In this document: positions 9,801-18,427 of the stretch, piece by piece
Numbering within the stretch: the stretch's first letter is position 1
Layout of the letters: each line of letters starts with the position of its first letter
Origin: a virus
IMG/VR virus record: IMGVR_UViG_3300046718_000391
Coordinates: 1-45,399 of that record
DNA length: 45,399 nt
Direction: 5' to 3' (one strand)
The notes under the pieces: generated by a model
The model's database searches: none
Seen by the model: the letters and a program-made list of their open reading frames with translations, nothing else
Told to the model about the DNA's origin: nothing
Position numbers and translations under genes: made by a program

Positions 9801-12800
9801 TTTCCGTGCGCTGGTGAATCTCTACGAGCGGATGCCGAAGAACGCGGCGCGGACGACGGAAACAAAAATCAATCAGCAGTATTCAACTCCCCCGCCACTG
9901 GCTTACGCGGGCTCAGTGCTGGCGGATTTTGCATCGGGCCGGGTGCTGGTGGAACCGACAATCGGGCACGGGATGCTAACGATTGCTGGTGCGCCTGGTG
10001 CTATCGTGGCGGGCAACGAATTGGACCCCGAACGGCTCGCCCGAGTGATGGAATATTTGCAGACGGCAGGCTTCGGCGATGCGCAGGTGGTGGCGACTGA
10101 CGCGACAAGCGAGGCATGGCAAACCACGCTGAAAGAGCTGGCGGATAAAATCCCGATTGACCGGATGGGGATGAATCCGCCTTTCGGTAACAAGCTCGAT
10201 GAGCAGGGAAACATCATCAAGTTTCCAATCCACGGCGCAGCGACGAAGGCCAAGGAAACGACGAGCATTGACATCGCGATTGCGCTGAACACGCTTCAGC
10301 ACTTGGCAAAGGATGGGAAAGCTTTCGTCATCATCGGGGCCAAAACTGGCTCGCCGGGGGTGATGTTTGGGAGTGACGCAGCACGGGCCGAGGCGTATCG
10401 CACGCCTGCGCTGCTGGAATTCTTCAAACGGTTTAAGGTTCTTGACTGGTTTACAGTGGGCGGGGACCTTTACCGGAAGATGGGCGCGGGCTGGCCGGTG
10501 GATATGATTATCATCGGCGGGAAGGGTGAAACGGATCCCTCAGCTCAAGGCGGCATGCTGCGGCCTTGGGTGAAAGCGCCGCGAGTGTTGGAGAGCTGGA
10601 ACGAACTGGAAGGATTAATAAATGAGCACACCGCAGGAAAGACTGGCACAGGCCCTAGCGGAGGAAGTGGTAAGGGAGGATCAGGAGGGGGGACAGGACC
10701 CCGAAAACCGGAAATTCCTGCTCCACGACCTGAACAGCCTACTGGCGGAAGTGGGGGCGGAAAACGCGGAGATAAAACCGGAACAACTGGACAACCCGGC
10801 ACACCTTCAAGCTTACCTAGCGGCGAGCCTGGACCCGCCAGTCCAAAATCTCCAAAAGGCACTCCCGAACAGACTGGCGGAGTGGGCGAAACAACCACCA
10901 CCGCGGGACCAGCTAAGCCGGATGGAGTGGGCGTCAAAGGGCCGGTGGTTACTGAGCCAAGCGGCGCTCAACCCGGAACAGGATTAAGCGAGTCGCTGCT
11001 CGTTCCATACGAGCCTGTCAGCAAGAACGTTGACCCGCATTTGATGGTGCCGCGCAATATCGCTTCGGCGATGCGTGAGGCGACGCTGGACCTCGAACGG
11101 GAAGTAGGCAAACCGGTTGATGATTACACAGCGGAGAAGATGGGCTGGACGGTGCCCGTGCTGCACCAGCGTTTGAGCGCGGCGCAGATTGACGCACTGG
11201 CTCTTGAGCTGCGGAATTTTGGGCGGGGCTCAGCGCTGATTAACACGGACGAAGGAGGCATCGGCAAGGGGCGCGTGGTGGCTGCGATGATTCAGTATAT
11301 CCGTGCGCAGGGAATGATCCCGATCTTCGTGACGGCGAAGAAGGGGCTTTACTCGGACATGGCTGGGCGCGATCTGCCGGCTGTGGGTGAACCTGACTTC
11401 AATCCGTTCATCACGGATAACGCGTATTACTACGAGGACGCGAAAGGCCGGGAGCACAAGGTCACGCGGCTCGCGAGTCAGGGCAACGAACTTTTCAGGC
11501 AGGTGGCGAAGAGCGGGACATTGCCAGCGGGGACGCATGGCATCTTCACAACTTATTCGCAGCTCACAAAGGACAGGCCCGAGAACTTCAAAGAAACTCC
11601 GAAGGCAAAATTCAAGCGCAAGAATAACCGGGGAGCGCTGCCGGATGGGCCGATGTGGCAAATGCTGCGGGCGATTGCGCCGCGTGCCTTCTTCATTCTG
11701 GATGAAGCGCACCTTGCAGCCGGGCCGGATAGTGAAATCAATCTACGCTTCGGCGGGCTGCTACCGCAGGCGGGCGGGATTTACTACAGCTCAGCGACGT
11801 TTGCAAAGAGGCCTGACAATCTTGGCCTGTATGCCATCGGGACGAGCATGCGCAACAGCGGGCTGAATAATGAGCAGCTCAAAGAAGTTTTGGAAAAGGG
11901 CGGGGTGCCGCTGCAACAAGCGCTCAGCTCGATGCTCGCCAGTAACGGCGAGCTGGTGCGCCGCCAGCATGACATGGCGGGCGTGAACGTGACTTTCAAG
12001 GCGACGGCAAAGGACACGGCAAGGGAAGTGCAGGCGGCAGATTCTTACACTGGATTCATTCGGGACCTGATGACGCTCTCGCGGCAAATCAATCAGGCCA
12101 CTGCCATAATGCAGGACGATGAGAATCAGGTAAGGCCGGAAGATTCGCAGGTGGCAATCGAACCGATCACGTTTGGTTCGCGGCTGTTCAACCTGAGCAA
12201 TCAATATCTGCTGGCGCTGCGAGCCGATGCCATTGTGCAGGAAGCTAAAGACGTGATAAAGCGCGGGCGCAAACCGTTCATCGCGCTTTATAACACGATG
12301 GAGGGACCGATTAAGGATTTGCAGGCCCGCAAGCTGCCGCTGACCTTCGGCGGCATTCTGCGGCGGGAAATGCAAAAGATGCTCACCATCACGGTGAATG
12401 ACCCGCAGGCCGAAGGTGGCAAGCGTGAGGTTGTGTTGACGCCAAAGGATCTGCCGGACGGCGGCGCGTTCTTTGGCCGGGTGGAAGCGCAGATTAACGC
12501 GACGGACTTCGGCGATATGCCGATTTCGCCAATTGACCATATCAAGTATGGACTGGCAGCAGCGGGTATTAAAACTGGTGAACTCACGGCGCGGGAAGGA
12601 GAAGTAGACGACACCGGTGAAGAGGTGGTGCTCAAGAAGCGCGAGAAGATGGAACGGAACAAGGTGTTGAAGGCTTACAACAATGGCGACACTGACGCAC
12701 TGATTGTGAACGGATCAGGCAGCACGGGCCTGAGCGCACACAACGCGCCAGCGGATAAAGCCAAGCGTGAGTTTCTGGACCAGAGGCCGCGCACAATGGT

Positions 12801-15800
12801 CGTGGGGCAACCGGCACCGGACATTAACGAGTTCATGCAAATGCTCTGGCGCATCAATCGCTTTGGGCAGCTCTCGAAACCTGAATACATCATCCTCGCA
12901 ACCGCCCTGGCGGCAGAGCGGCGCTTTGCCACGATGCTGCGCGGGAAGCTGGCGAGCTTGAACGCGAACACAACTGCCGACGCTGAAAGCGGCATGACGC
13001 AGGCGAAGGGATTCGCGGACGATATCTTCAACGAAGTGGGTGACCGGGTGGTGTGGCGCGTGATGCAGGCAAACGAGGATTTGAGCATGCTCATGGGCAT
13101 CGACACAACGGGCGATGAACCTGAGAACGCTGCTCGATGGGCAACCGGCAAGTTTGTGCTGCTGCCAAATACGGACGCACAGAATCTTTGGGACCAAATC
13201 ATAGCGGAGTTTCGCGACGAGATTGAGCAACTCAATGAAACCGGACAGAACCCGTTGAAAGCTTCAGCCGAGGACCTGCGGGCGAAAACGGTTTCGCGTG
13301 ATGAGCTGATGGCGGGCACGGGCAACACGCCTTTCGATAGTCCTGTGGTGGCTGAGAAATGCACGATTGTTCCACCGAACGCGGCACCGAAGCACGCTGA
13401 CGCCATGGCGTTAGCAGACCAGAACCGCCCACGGGTGCAAACTGAGGTGCGGGCATGGCTCGATGCGAGCCGGGTAGCGGAGGCCGAGCGCATCAAGACA
13501 TTGGAACAGCGCGGCGCGAAACAAGAGGCCATCGACAAGGCACGCGCCACGATGAGCGACTTGCGGGATAAGGTGACTGAAGCGCTGAATATGCACTTCG
13601 GCGAAACCTACGGGCTCAGCCTGAACTACGACCAAGAGGTAAACTTCATGGGGGCGGTGACAGACATAAAGCTGAAGGGCGCGAGTGTGTCAGACTTCAG
13701 CAGCCCGAGCCGCCAGCAACTCATCTTCACCACGAATACTTACCGCCGGAAGTTTACGGTGCCACTTTCCAAATTGGAGAAGCAGGCAGCGGGCACGCCG
13801 CTAACAATGCTCACCGGGACAGTTGGCCCCGAGGACTTCGACTCGCAGGCCGAGACGAGCACGGAGCGGTATATCGTGACGGGCAATTTACTGCGCGGCT
13901 TCGAGGCGGCGCGGCAGGCAACCAGCGGGATGGAGACAAAGCCGAGGGTGGCGATTTACACGCGCCACGATGGCAGTGTAAACACTGGCATCATCATGCC
14001 GCCCGGGTGGCAGCCGGGCGCGACGGGCGGGCCGGACAGCGGCGCACGCCGGATCCCGGTGAACACATGGCAGACGTTCCTTCAGAACGTGCGCAATGAT
14101 GTGCCGATGCGCAGCACACCAATCAGCACGGGGCATCCGGTGGAGATTTCGCACGGTCAAATGACGGTGCCCGCAACAGGCGCAGGCCGGGCGCTGTGGG
14201 CCGACCCGAGATACCGCAACTTCTTCGTGGACCCGCCCGAGCAACGCGGTGGAAACTTTCAGGGCTGGCTGCGCGGTGGCGATGAGCAGCTCTCAGGGCT
14301 GTTCAAATTTCTGAGCGACAAAGGTGTAAGGCTGATAGCGACGGAGAGCGAAGGGGGCAGCACCGTTAGCAACGGGGGTGTGATGAAAGCCCGGGGCATC
14401 TTCGTGAAGAATTTCCCGAAGAAGGGCGGCGCAGTGCCGGGCAATGTGGTGGTGAGCCTGGGCGGGATGCAGCACGTGCGTTCCATAGAAATGCCCGAGC
14501 TGGTGCGAATGGCTCGCGAGCTGACAACCGGGGGCATCGGGCTGAAGCGAATGAGCAAGGCTGCGGGAATGTTCATGGCGCACGGGAGCAGCACGCGCAT
14601 TGTTATCGATCCGCGCATGTTCAAAAACGATGTGGAAGCGGCGCAGGCCATGGCGCACGAAATTGGGCATGCGTATGACTTCCTCGATGACAAGACTCTC
14701 AACCGGGGAAACCTGCTTGGCCATTTGCAGGCGTTGCGGGCGCACATGCTGCGCACGCCGCTGGTAGCGGACCTGAAGAAAGAACTGTTGGACCTGACTG
14801 CGTATTGGCGGCCATATGATCCGCTGAAGGATCCCAAGAGCTACGTGCAATATCGGCAGTCGCCCGAAGAGCTTTACGCGGATGCGCTTTCGGTGCTGTT
14901 CAACTCACCGGGGCTCTTGCAGGAAAAGGCGCCGACGTTCTACAAGGCGTTCTTTAACTCGCTTGATGCGAGGCCGAAGGCGAAGGCGGCACTGTTCGCT
15001 GTTTGGGAATTGCTGCATCAAGGTCAACTCACCGTGCTGGAACATCGGGGCGACGAGATTAAAGCCATGTTCGGCAAAGGTGATGAAATCTTTAAGCAGA
15101 AATGGGAGCTGCGAAAGGCGGCAGCAAATTCTTGGGATGGCTGGTGGACGCAGCTTAAGCAGCAACTCTTGTGGCGATGGGAACCGCTGGCAACGAAGCT
15201 GCCGGATTTAATTCCGCTGATGGAAGAGCACGCGCTCACTGACAACATCAACGCCCGGTTTGTGCGGCTGATGCATAAGAACGTGCTCAAGCCGGTGGAA
15301 GATTCGGGCATGACGCAAGATGACTTGGGCGCAATGCTGTTTCTGGAACGCGTGGCAGCAGGGGACATGGACGTGGTGAAGGCGCTGGAGAATGACCCTG
15401 ATATGGTGGCGGCGCTTGGCCGGGCTGGAATTGCGAACCCTCTGGGCCAAACGCCGACGACTGCCAAACAGCAGCTCCTTAAAATGAATCTGGATCTGCG
15501 CCTGGACAAGATGACGATTCTGCGCGATGCGGTGCGAATCTTTCACGACATGGTTTTCAAAGTGACAACGGAGGCGGTGAACGTGGGCGCTTACAGCCGG
15601 GAATCACTCCGCAATGTGATTATCCCGAACAGGAATAATTACGCTGCCTTCGGTGTGCTCGATTACCTCGAAGCGTATGTGCCCGCAGGACTGCGCCGCC
15701 AGAAGGGCACGCTCAAGGAAATTGGAAATCCGTGGATGGTGACAATACTGAAGATGGTGGCGCTGAATAACCTGATTGCTTTGCAGCGGGTGCGCAACGC

Positions 15801-17556
15801 GGGGCGTGATGGACTGGTGGCGCATTTCCCAAATGAAATTGAGCGGGTGAAGGTGCCGGTGATTGGCAAGAGTCTGAGCGGTGGTGTCATCTATGCCGAG
15901 CCGAAGGCTAAAGAGGGAAGAGGCCTGATGACGGTGCTGGAAAATGGCAAGCCGGTTTACTACCAAGTTGATCCCTACATCGCGAAGGCCTTCGAGCGGG
16001 CGGACCCGAACCATTTAAGCAAAGCGCTGAAGGTTCTGGATTGGACTTACCGCAAACTGATGTATCCGCTGCAAATCACATATTCAGTGGGGTTTCAATT
16101 CTTCACGAATCCGAAGCGGGATTTTGATCGCACGTGGAAGAACATGCCCGCGAACATCAAGCGCGGGTATCAGCGCATGGCAATCTTGCGCGAGTATGTG
16201 CGGACTTACAAAGATGCCTTGGCGCGGATCAAGGGCAACGAAAGCGGGCTGAATGAGGAAATGTTAGCCAACTTCGCCGTGGGTATTCCGTGGGAAACTT
16301 TGGGCGGGATGGAACGTGACGATTTCTTTGGCGAAGTGATGAAGCGCTACAAACTGCTGCCTGAGAATGAACGCAATCGGTTTTGGGATTCAAGGGTGCT
16401 CAGCCCGGTGCGAGCTGTGGCTGAGTTCATTAAGGCGCGAGGTGCCATGAATGAGGCGGCGGCAAAGTTTGCGGCCTACTCGTTCCTGCGCCGAGCTGGA
16501 TGGACGCCAAAGCAAACGGCTTATCACGTGCGCAACTACGCGGGCACGCCGAACGTTTACAAGCGGGGGCTCATGTTCCGAACGATTCGAGCGGTGCTGC
16601 CCTTTTACAATATGTTCTTGCAGGGGTTTCGTTCCGACTTCCAACGCATGAAGCCGGGCAGCGGATCCGGCTGGTGGTTTAAGTGGGCCATGACGGATGG
16701 GCTCTCATCGGTCATCGCGGGTCTTGCTGCTGCCGGTATCCTGGGCGAGACGTTGCGCGAGCTGTTCGGGCGCGTGAGTGAATATGATCGGAGCACGTAT
16801 AACATCATTCCACTTGGCTTTAAGGACGGTGGCGATTTCGGGAAAAAGACGGTTTACCTGCGGGTGCCGCGTGCGGAAGATTCGCGACTCATCAGCGGAC
16901 TGGTTTACAAAACAACGCGATTGGCCGCAGGCGATAACCCGGGGCAGTGGGGCCAGCTCTTGGACTTCGGCGCGGGCCAGATGCCGACCCTGAATCCGTT
17001 GCTGACGATACCCGCGAATTGGGGCGTTGCCATGGCGGGCGGCAATCCACATGACCCACTGCGCGGCAAAGAAATTATTCCGCATCGGGAATACAGCGCT
17101 GGTGGTCTGAACGAATTGGGACCGATGTTTCATTGGACCTTGGACCAGAGTGGACTCAACAACTGGATCTCATGGAACCCGCACGCCGAGACAACATTTG
17201 AATTTGGCTTCAGTGCAATCCCGGGGCTGAACCGGATGATCAAGATTAGTGATTACGGGGAGAGGGAAGATCAGCGGGCGGATACTGCGGGCAAGCAAAG
17301 CGAGCGCGATGCTTTGTTCTTGAAGCTGCCGAAGGATGTTCAAAGCGCAGTGGCCGAGCGCGACAATTTGGCGAAGGTGAAGAACCTGCCCAGCGCCACC
17401 GAGGAACAGAAGAACCGATACAACCAACTCAACGTTTGGTATCAACACGTGTTCTCGCCGGACTGGCGAACCACGCGGGATGCAATGTCCAAAGGACAGG
17501 ACGTTTCCGGCAAGATGCAGGCCTTGGAGCAGGGAACCGCAGGCGTGAAAAGATAA
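6871..17556 (+). CDS. Giant polyvalent ejection-type protein: adenine MTase, SNO-type helicase, zincin, LPD38-like
   Basis: 3561 aa from the ATG at 6871, which overlaps the previous stop. Domains in order: an N-terminal region of about 450 residues of unknown fold; Pro/Glu linkers (about 470-505) and Pro/Ala linkers; an N6-adenine methyltransferase with YSTPPPLAY (1004), VEPTIGHGM (1027) and NPPFG (1102); a Gly/Thr/Pro linker (about 1252-1370) that overlaps a nested reading frame; a superfamily 2 helicase of Strawberry-notch type with NTDEGGIGKGR (lysine 1466), LDEAH (1611) and QMLWRINRFGQ (1990); a zincin with HEIGH (2596) and a downstream SPEELYADALS glutamate; then a helical region with FTNPKRDFDRTW (about 3080) and PFYNMFLQGF (3244), matching the LPD38 domain of large polyvalent proteins; then a hydrophobic segment. 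P1 DarB combines methyltransferase and helicase domains, is packaged and protects injected DNA from restriction. Placement after ejection genes suggests the same here. Domain calls are strong; function is inferred. Confidence 0.85.
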   Translation: MSQVLDFFREQDARLKDVPDEDLTKFIGESYPEFRQEPDFNAQYFKASGQEAAVKAAVDVPLDAINRVVKGAQFAEAIREAPYQNTISPAEPVPWTTRLLQSIRDSAPVQLFAGPSQQTKDAESILWTDVHGNQVPMYRPLDNKLNQEGIMAGMNKAFPRLTAADIQTGNWKAFLPGVDPETGRSEYSVGEHPIDPLTDEEIKPNTLSQIAAGIERGSAAAGEAVGGYGWRMPPGMQGGGLIGRGVNMAFAVQMGMHFPDMVKQFNEARKSGDVGNAVEALINGGVTAYFTAKSAHGALGKQAVPQFDNDGNPLMDPTTGKQKVNYTGVAEESPWLKNLLSEQLTTQYTPDQLKDIFLRAQRKAAGEPVDISPDELEIARFITSQAEPRQAIRRGATVSESYPKIQSEFWRNYLGLKAGEKVLTLGPELEPTTETAQQQPASKPIVEKPNVRAGNQGRLLGMPEGMQATPPEEPPAPPEEPPPEEPQPPAPPEEPPTPPPAPKERGAGDLEGMTESELDALINEAQGGTTPPAPAPTPAPAPAPEQSDYPHKEHVDVLNKPDATDHEVAQALLELTHGKGEDYIPSAQNFSRIALGRSFAPHFEQMARAGIYPNAPVIHNDKLWTLHSFDIDQRNTQLRANLEGAAGALKQNVNPRTLEAARNLKDFQAGDVVREFSSSGPGALYRVVEPDKRGMAKLENAETGALKTTNAYSNPYYKLASRPTPTAAPAPAPAPAPKAERKNYVVTLNYQYPAHDEKEGIPFEIEATSKSDAISRARRQAYNDGHLVGHKGHVSFKAVEVDEAGDEVAPTPPPKKPSIKEAGKEAAAGLDESLKGLEEIFGKGKHVGSGPSFDEKTYEKARPHFQSAYDHYKNAGKTLKDFLKYCFERWGNAIAPYLKRFVQDVQNAGKAAGTVGRRISDFVKSELLTGNPVSRAEVQVRGQQLGLTERQADEWAELGSTEAARNIVMQGMDPISTFRALVNLYERMPKNAARTTETKINQQYSTPPPLAYAGSVLADFASGRVLVEPTIGHGMLTIAGAPGAIVAGNELDPERLARVMEYLQTAGFGDAQVVATDATSEAWQTTLKELADKIPIDRMGMNPPFGNKLDEQGNIIKFPIHGAATKAKETTSIDIAIALNTLQHLAKDGKAFVIIGAKTGSPGVMFGSDAARAEAYRTPALLEFFKRFKVLDWFTVGGDLYRKMGAGWPVDMIIIGGKGETDPSAQGGMLRPWVKAPRVLESWNELEGLINEHTAGKTGTGPSGGSGKGGSGGGTGPRKPEIPAPRPEQPTGGSGGGKRGDKTGTTGQPGTPSSLPSGEPGPASPKSPKGTPEQTGGVGETTTTAGPAKPDGVGVKGPVVTEPSGAQPGTGLSESLLVPYEPVSKNVDPHLMVPRNIASAMREATLDLEREVGKPVDDYTAEKMGWTVPVLHQRLSAAQIDALALELRNFGRGSALINTDEGGIGKGRVVAAMIQYIRAQGMIPIFVTAKKGLYSDMAGRDLPAVGEPDFNPFITDNAYYYEDAKGREHKVTRLASQGNELFRQVAKSGTLPAGTHGIFTTYSQLTKDRPENFKETPKAKFKRKNNRGALPDGPMWQMLRAIAPRAFFILDEAHLAAGPDSEINLRFGGLLPQAGGIYYSSATFAKRPDNLGLYAIGTSMRNSGLNNEQLKEVLEKGGVPLQQALSSMLASNGELVRRQHDMAGVNVTFKATAKDTAREVQAADSYTGFIRDLMTLSRQINQATAIMQDDENQVRPEDSQVAIEPITFGSRLFNLSNQYLLALRADAIVQEAKDVIKRGRKPFIALYNTMEGPIKDLQARKLPLTFGGILRREMQKMLTITVNDPQAEGGKREVVLTPKDLPDGGAFFGRVEAQINATDFGDMPISPIDHIKYGLAAAGIKTGELTAREGEVDDTGEEVVLKKREKMERNKVLKAYNNGDTDALIVNGSGSTGLSAHNAPADKAKREFLDQRPRTMVVGQPAPDINEFMQMLWRINRFGQLSKPEYIILATALAAERRFATMLRGKLASLNANTTADAESGMTQAKGFADDIFNEVGDRVVWRVMQANEDLSMLMGIDTTGDEPENAARWATGKFVLLPNTDAQNLWDQIIAEFRDEIEQLNETGQNPLKASAEDLRAKTVSRDELMAGTGNTPFDSPVVAEKCTIVPPNAAPKHADAMALADQNRPRVQTEVRAWLDASRVAEAERIKTLEQRGAKQEAIDKARATMSDLRDKVTEALNMHFGETYGLSLNYDQEVNFMGAVTDIKLKGASVSDFSSPSRQQLIFTTNTYRRKFTVPLSKLEKQAAGTPLTMLTGTVGPEDFDSQAETSTERYIVTGNLLRGFEAARQATSGMETKPRVAIYTRHDGSVNTGIIMPPGWQPGATGGPDSGARRIPVNTWQTFLQNVRNDVPMRSTPISTGHPVEISHGQMTVPATGAGRALWADPRYRNFFVDPPEQRGGNFQGWLRGGDEQLSGLFKFLSDKGVRLIATESEGGSTVSNGGVMKARGIFVKNFPKKGGAVPGNVVVSLGGMQHVRSIEMPELVRMARELTTGGIGLKRMSKAAGMFMAHGSSTRIVIDPRMFKNDVEAAQAMAHEIGHAYDFLDDKTLNRGNLLGHLQALRAHMLRTPLVADLKKELLDLTAYWRPYDPLKDPKSYVQYRQSPEELYADALSVLFNSPGLLQEKAPTFYKAFFNSLDARPKAKAALFAVWELLHQGQLTVLEHRGDEIKAMFGKGDEIFKQKWELRKAAANSWDGWWTQLKQQLLWRWEPLATKLPDLIPLMEEHALTDNINARFVRLMHKNVLKPVEDSGMTQDDLGAMLFLERVAAGDMDVVKALENDPDMVAALGRAGIANPLGQTPTTAKQQLLKMNLDLRLDKMTILRDAVRIFHDMVFKVTTEAVNVGAYSRESLRNVIIPNRNNYAAFGVLDYLEAYVPAGLRRQKGTLKEIGNPWMVTILKMVALNNLIALQRVRNAGRDGLVAHFPNEIERVKVPVIGKSLSGGVIYAEPKAKEGRGLMTVLENGKPVYYQVDPYIAKAFERADPNHLSKALKVLDWTYRKLMYPLQITYSVGFQFFTNPKRDFDRTWKNMPANIKRGYQRMAILREYVRTYKDALARIKGNESGLNEEMLANFAVGIPWETLGGMERDDFFGEVMKRYKLLPENERNRFWDSRVLSPVRAVAEFIKARGAMNEAAAKFAAYSFLRRAGWTPKQTAYHVRNYAGTPNVYKRGLMFRTIRAVLPFYNMFLQGFRSDFQRMKPGSGSGWWFKWAMTDGLSSVIAGLAAAGILGETLRELFGRVSEYDRSTYNIIPLGFKDGGDFGKKTVYLRVPRAEDSRLISGLVYKTTRLAAGDNPGQWGQLLDFGAGQMPTLNPLLTIPANWGVAMAGGNPHDPLRGKEIIPHREYSAGGLNELGPMFHWTLDQSGLNNWISWNPHAETTFEFGFSAIPGLNRMIKISDYGEREDQRADTAGKQSERDALFLKLPKDVQSAVAERDNLAKVKNLPSATEEQKNRYNQLNVWYQHVFSPDWRTTRDAMSKGQDVSGKMQALEQGTAGVKR
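10622..10987 (+). CDS. Nested 121-aa gene overprinted on the linker of the giant gene
   Basis: An ORF of 121 codons plus stop lies wholly inside the giant gene in another frame. It has its own Shine-Dalgarno (GGAAGGA at 10608-10614, 7 bases before the ATG). The product looks like a normal soluble helical protein (starts MSTPQERLAQALAEEVV, contains FLLHDLNSLLAEVG and NRLAEWAKQPP, ends LNPEQD) with balanced composition and codons such as CTG, GCG and GAA, like other genes here. In contrast the giant frame over the same bases is low-complexity Gly/Thr/Pro/Ser with many A- or T-ending codons (GGA, ACA, CCT), unlike the rest of that gene. This suggests the nested frame carries real coding constraint, and perhaps is older than the linker. 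No family recognised; expression is unproven. Confidence 0.6.
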   Translation: MSTPQERLAQALAEEVVREDQEGGQDPENRKFLLHDLNSLLAEVGAENAEIKPEQLDNPAHLQAYLAASLDPPVQNLQKALPNRLAEWAKQPPPRDQLSRMEWASKGRWLLSQAALNPEQD

Positions 17557-17592
17557 AAGCTGACGGTCAACAAAAACACAAAAGCAAACATC

Positions 17593-17727
17593 ATGACAAT
17601 TACTCCCTTCAATATTTTGGTGGTCATCGCGCTGATCATGGCAATTCTCGCGTTGATAAAACCCGAGTGGCCTTTGCTGGCTGTGGCGGTGATTCTGATG
17701 GCAGTGGCTTTGCTTGTCGGTCACTAA
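17593..17727 (+). CDS. Two-helix membrane micropeptide, holin candidate
   Basis: 44 aa. Two hydrophobic segments (about residues 6-22, then 27-43) are separated by a tight KPEW turn, and there are almost no other residues. A short hairpin membrane protein just after the late structural genes is what a class II or III holin would look like. It starts 36 bp after the stop of the giant gene. I see no strong Shine-Dalgarno. Holin is a hypothesis; it could also be a small membrane protein of lysogeny. Confidence 0.55.
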   Translation: MTITPFNILVVIALIMAILALIKPEWPLLAVAVILMAVALLVGH

Positions 17728-17769
17728 ACCGGTGCGCTAATGAGCGTGGAACGGCAGACGCGAAAAGAT

Positions 17770-17802
17770 GGTGTTTACCCCCATGTCAACATGAGGGACA
17801 CC
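17770..17802. other. Imperfect hairpin upstream of membrane gene
   Basis: GGTGT at 17770-17774 can pair with ACACC at 17798-17802, enclosing CCC/GGG and CATG/CATG inner pairings around a TCAA loop. No T-run follows, so it is not a simple terminator. It lies between the holin candidate and the 17844 gene and could be an operator or RNA structure. Confidence 0.25.
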
Positions 17803-17843
17803 AAATCAAAACGCGCCAGAAGCGATTTTAGAGCGATGATTTT

Positions 17844-18179
17844 ATGGTGACATACTCAAATCCCGGTTTTAACGTGGTTTCCGTGAAAGAGAAGAATTTG
17901 GACGGGCCGGGCAAAGCGCCACGCGTGGCTTATACGCAGATCGCACGGCGCATAGTTGACGTGCTTTTCGGACTGGCAATGACGATTCGCCTTCTGTGGC
18001 TTGCTGGCAATGAGCTGATCCAAGCGCTGAACCGCGCAGAGATTTTGGAAACTGCCGCCCTGGTCGCGCTGTGGCTGACCATTCGCCGGGCGCTGGCTTC
18101 GAGCGGGAAAATCAGTTGTGTTTCTGTATCGACCGGTGACAGTGGCACCCAAAGTGGCACCCACGCCGGAATTGATTGA
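17844..18179 (+). CDS. Hypothetical membrane protein next to attP
   Basis: 111 aa. The middle (about residues 35-90) holds two hydrophobic helices (IVDVLFGLAMTIRLLWLAG and ILETAALVALWLTIRRAL) flanked by arginines, so an inner-membrane protein is likely. The last 14 or so codons are made of the left integrase arm repeats (encoding SGTQSGTH), so the C-terminus is probably an accident of the attachment-site sequence. No family recognised. It could act in lysis with the 17593 micropeptide or be expressed from the prophage. Confidence 0.5.
   Translation: MVTYSNPGFNVVSVKEKNLDGPGKAPRVAYTQIARRIVDVLFGLAMTIRLLWLAGNELIQALNRAEILETAALVALWLTIRRALASSGKISCVSVSTGDSGTQSGTHAGID
18141..18162 (+). repeat. Left arm-type repeats of attP (2 copies)
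   Basis: Two direct copies of AGTGGCACCC at 18141-18150 and 18153-18162, start-to-start spacing 12. Together with four more copies on the other side of the tRNA-derived core they form the layout expected for the arm sites bound by the N-terminal domain of a tyrosine integrase. Confidence 0.65.
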
Positions 18180-18206
18180 TTGCAACACAGCGGGCGCGAG
18201 CGACTG

Positions 18207-18268
18207 GCGCAGCCCGCATCTGCATGGGGTTCAGAAGGTCGTCAGTTCAAATCTGACCGCCCCGACCA
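18207..18268 (+). other. attP: attP core: 3' half of a tRNA-Pro(GGG) gene
   Basis: Bases 18219-18268 keep a near-complete tRNA 3' half: anticodon arm 18219-18235 with loop ATGGGGT (anticodon GGG at 18226-18228; one stem mismatch), T-arm 18241-18257 (stem GTCAG/CTGAC, loop TTCAAAT), acceptor strand CGCCCCG, discriminator A and CCA. The 5' half is degenerate: the D-arm looks deleted and only four of seven acceptor pairs can form upstream. Tyrosine-integrase phages commonly carry the 3' end of a host tRNA so that the gene is restored on integration. The integrase gene starts 236 bp downstream. The host site is therefore predicted to be a tRNA-Pro gene. The exact crossover cannot be fixed from one sequence. 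Confidence 0.8.
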
Positions 18269-18427
18269 TCCTCCCTTTCAAAACTTCTCCAAATTCTCCC
18301 AATAAAATGCAGTTTTAACACAGCGGGCATGTGTGATCGCCTTATTGCTGCCTTGTGTGACTCTGAAAGACACTGCGCTTTATACTTGCGTAGCTTGGCG
18401 GTGCTTGGCATAGTTTGGGGGGTGCAA

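Noticed and set aside
12675-13550. 291-codon open frame on the minus strand
   Set aside because: Antisense to the helicase domain, Ser/Ala/Arg-rich without motifs or a ribosome-binding site.
18191-18268. Complete, functional tRNA-Pro gene
   Set aside because: The 3' half is good but the 5' acceptor strand pairs at only four of seven positions and the D-arm is broken; an attP fragment explains it better.
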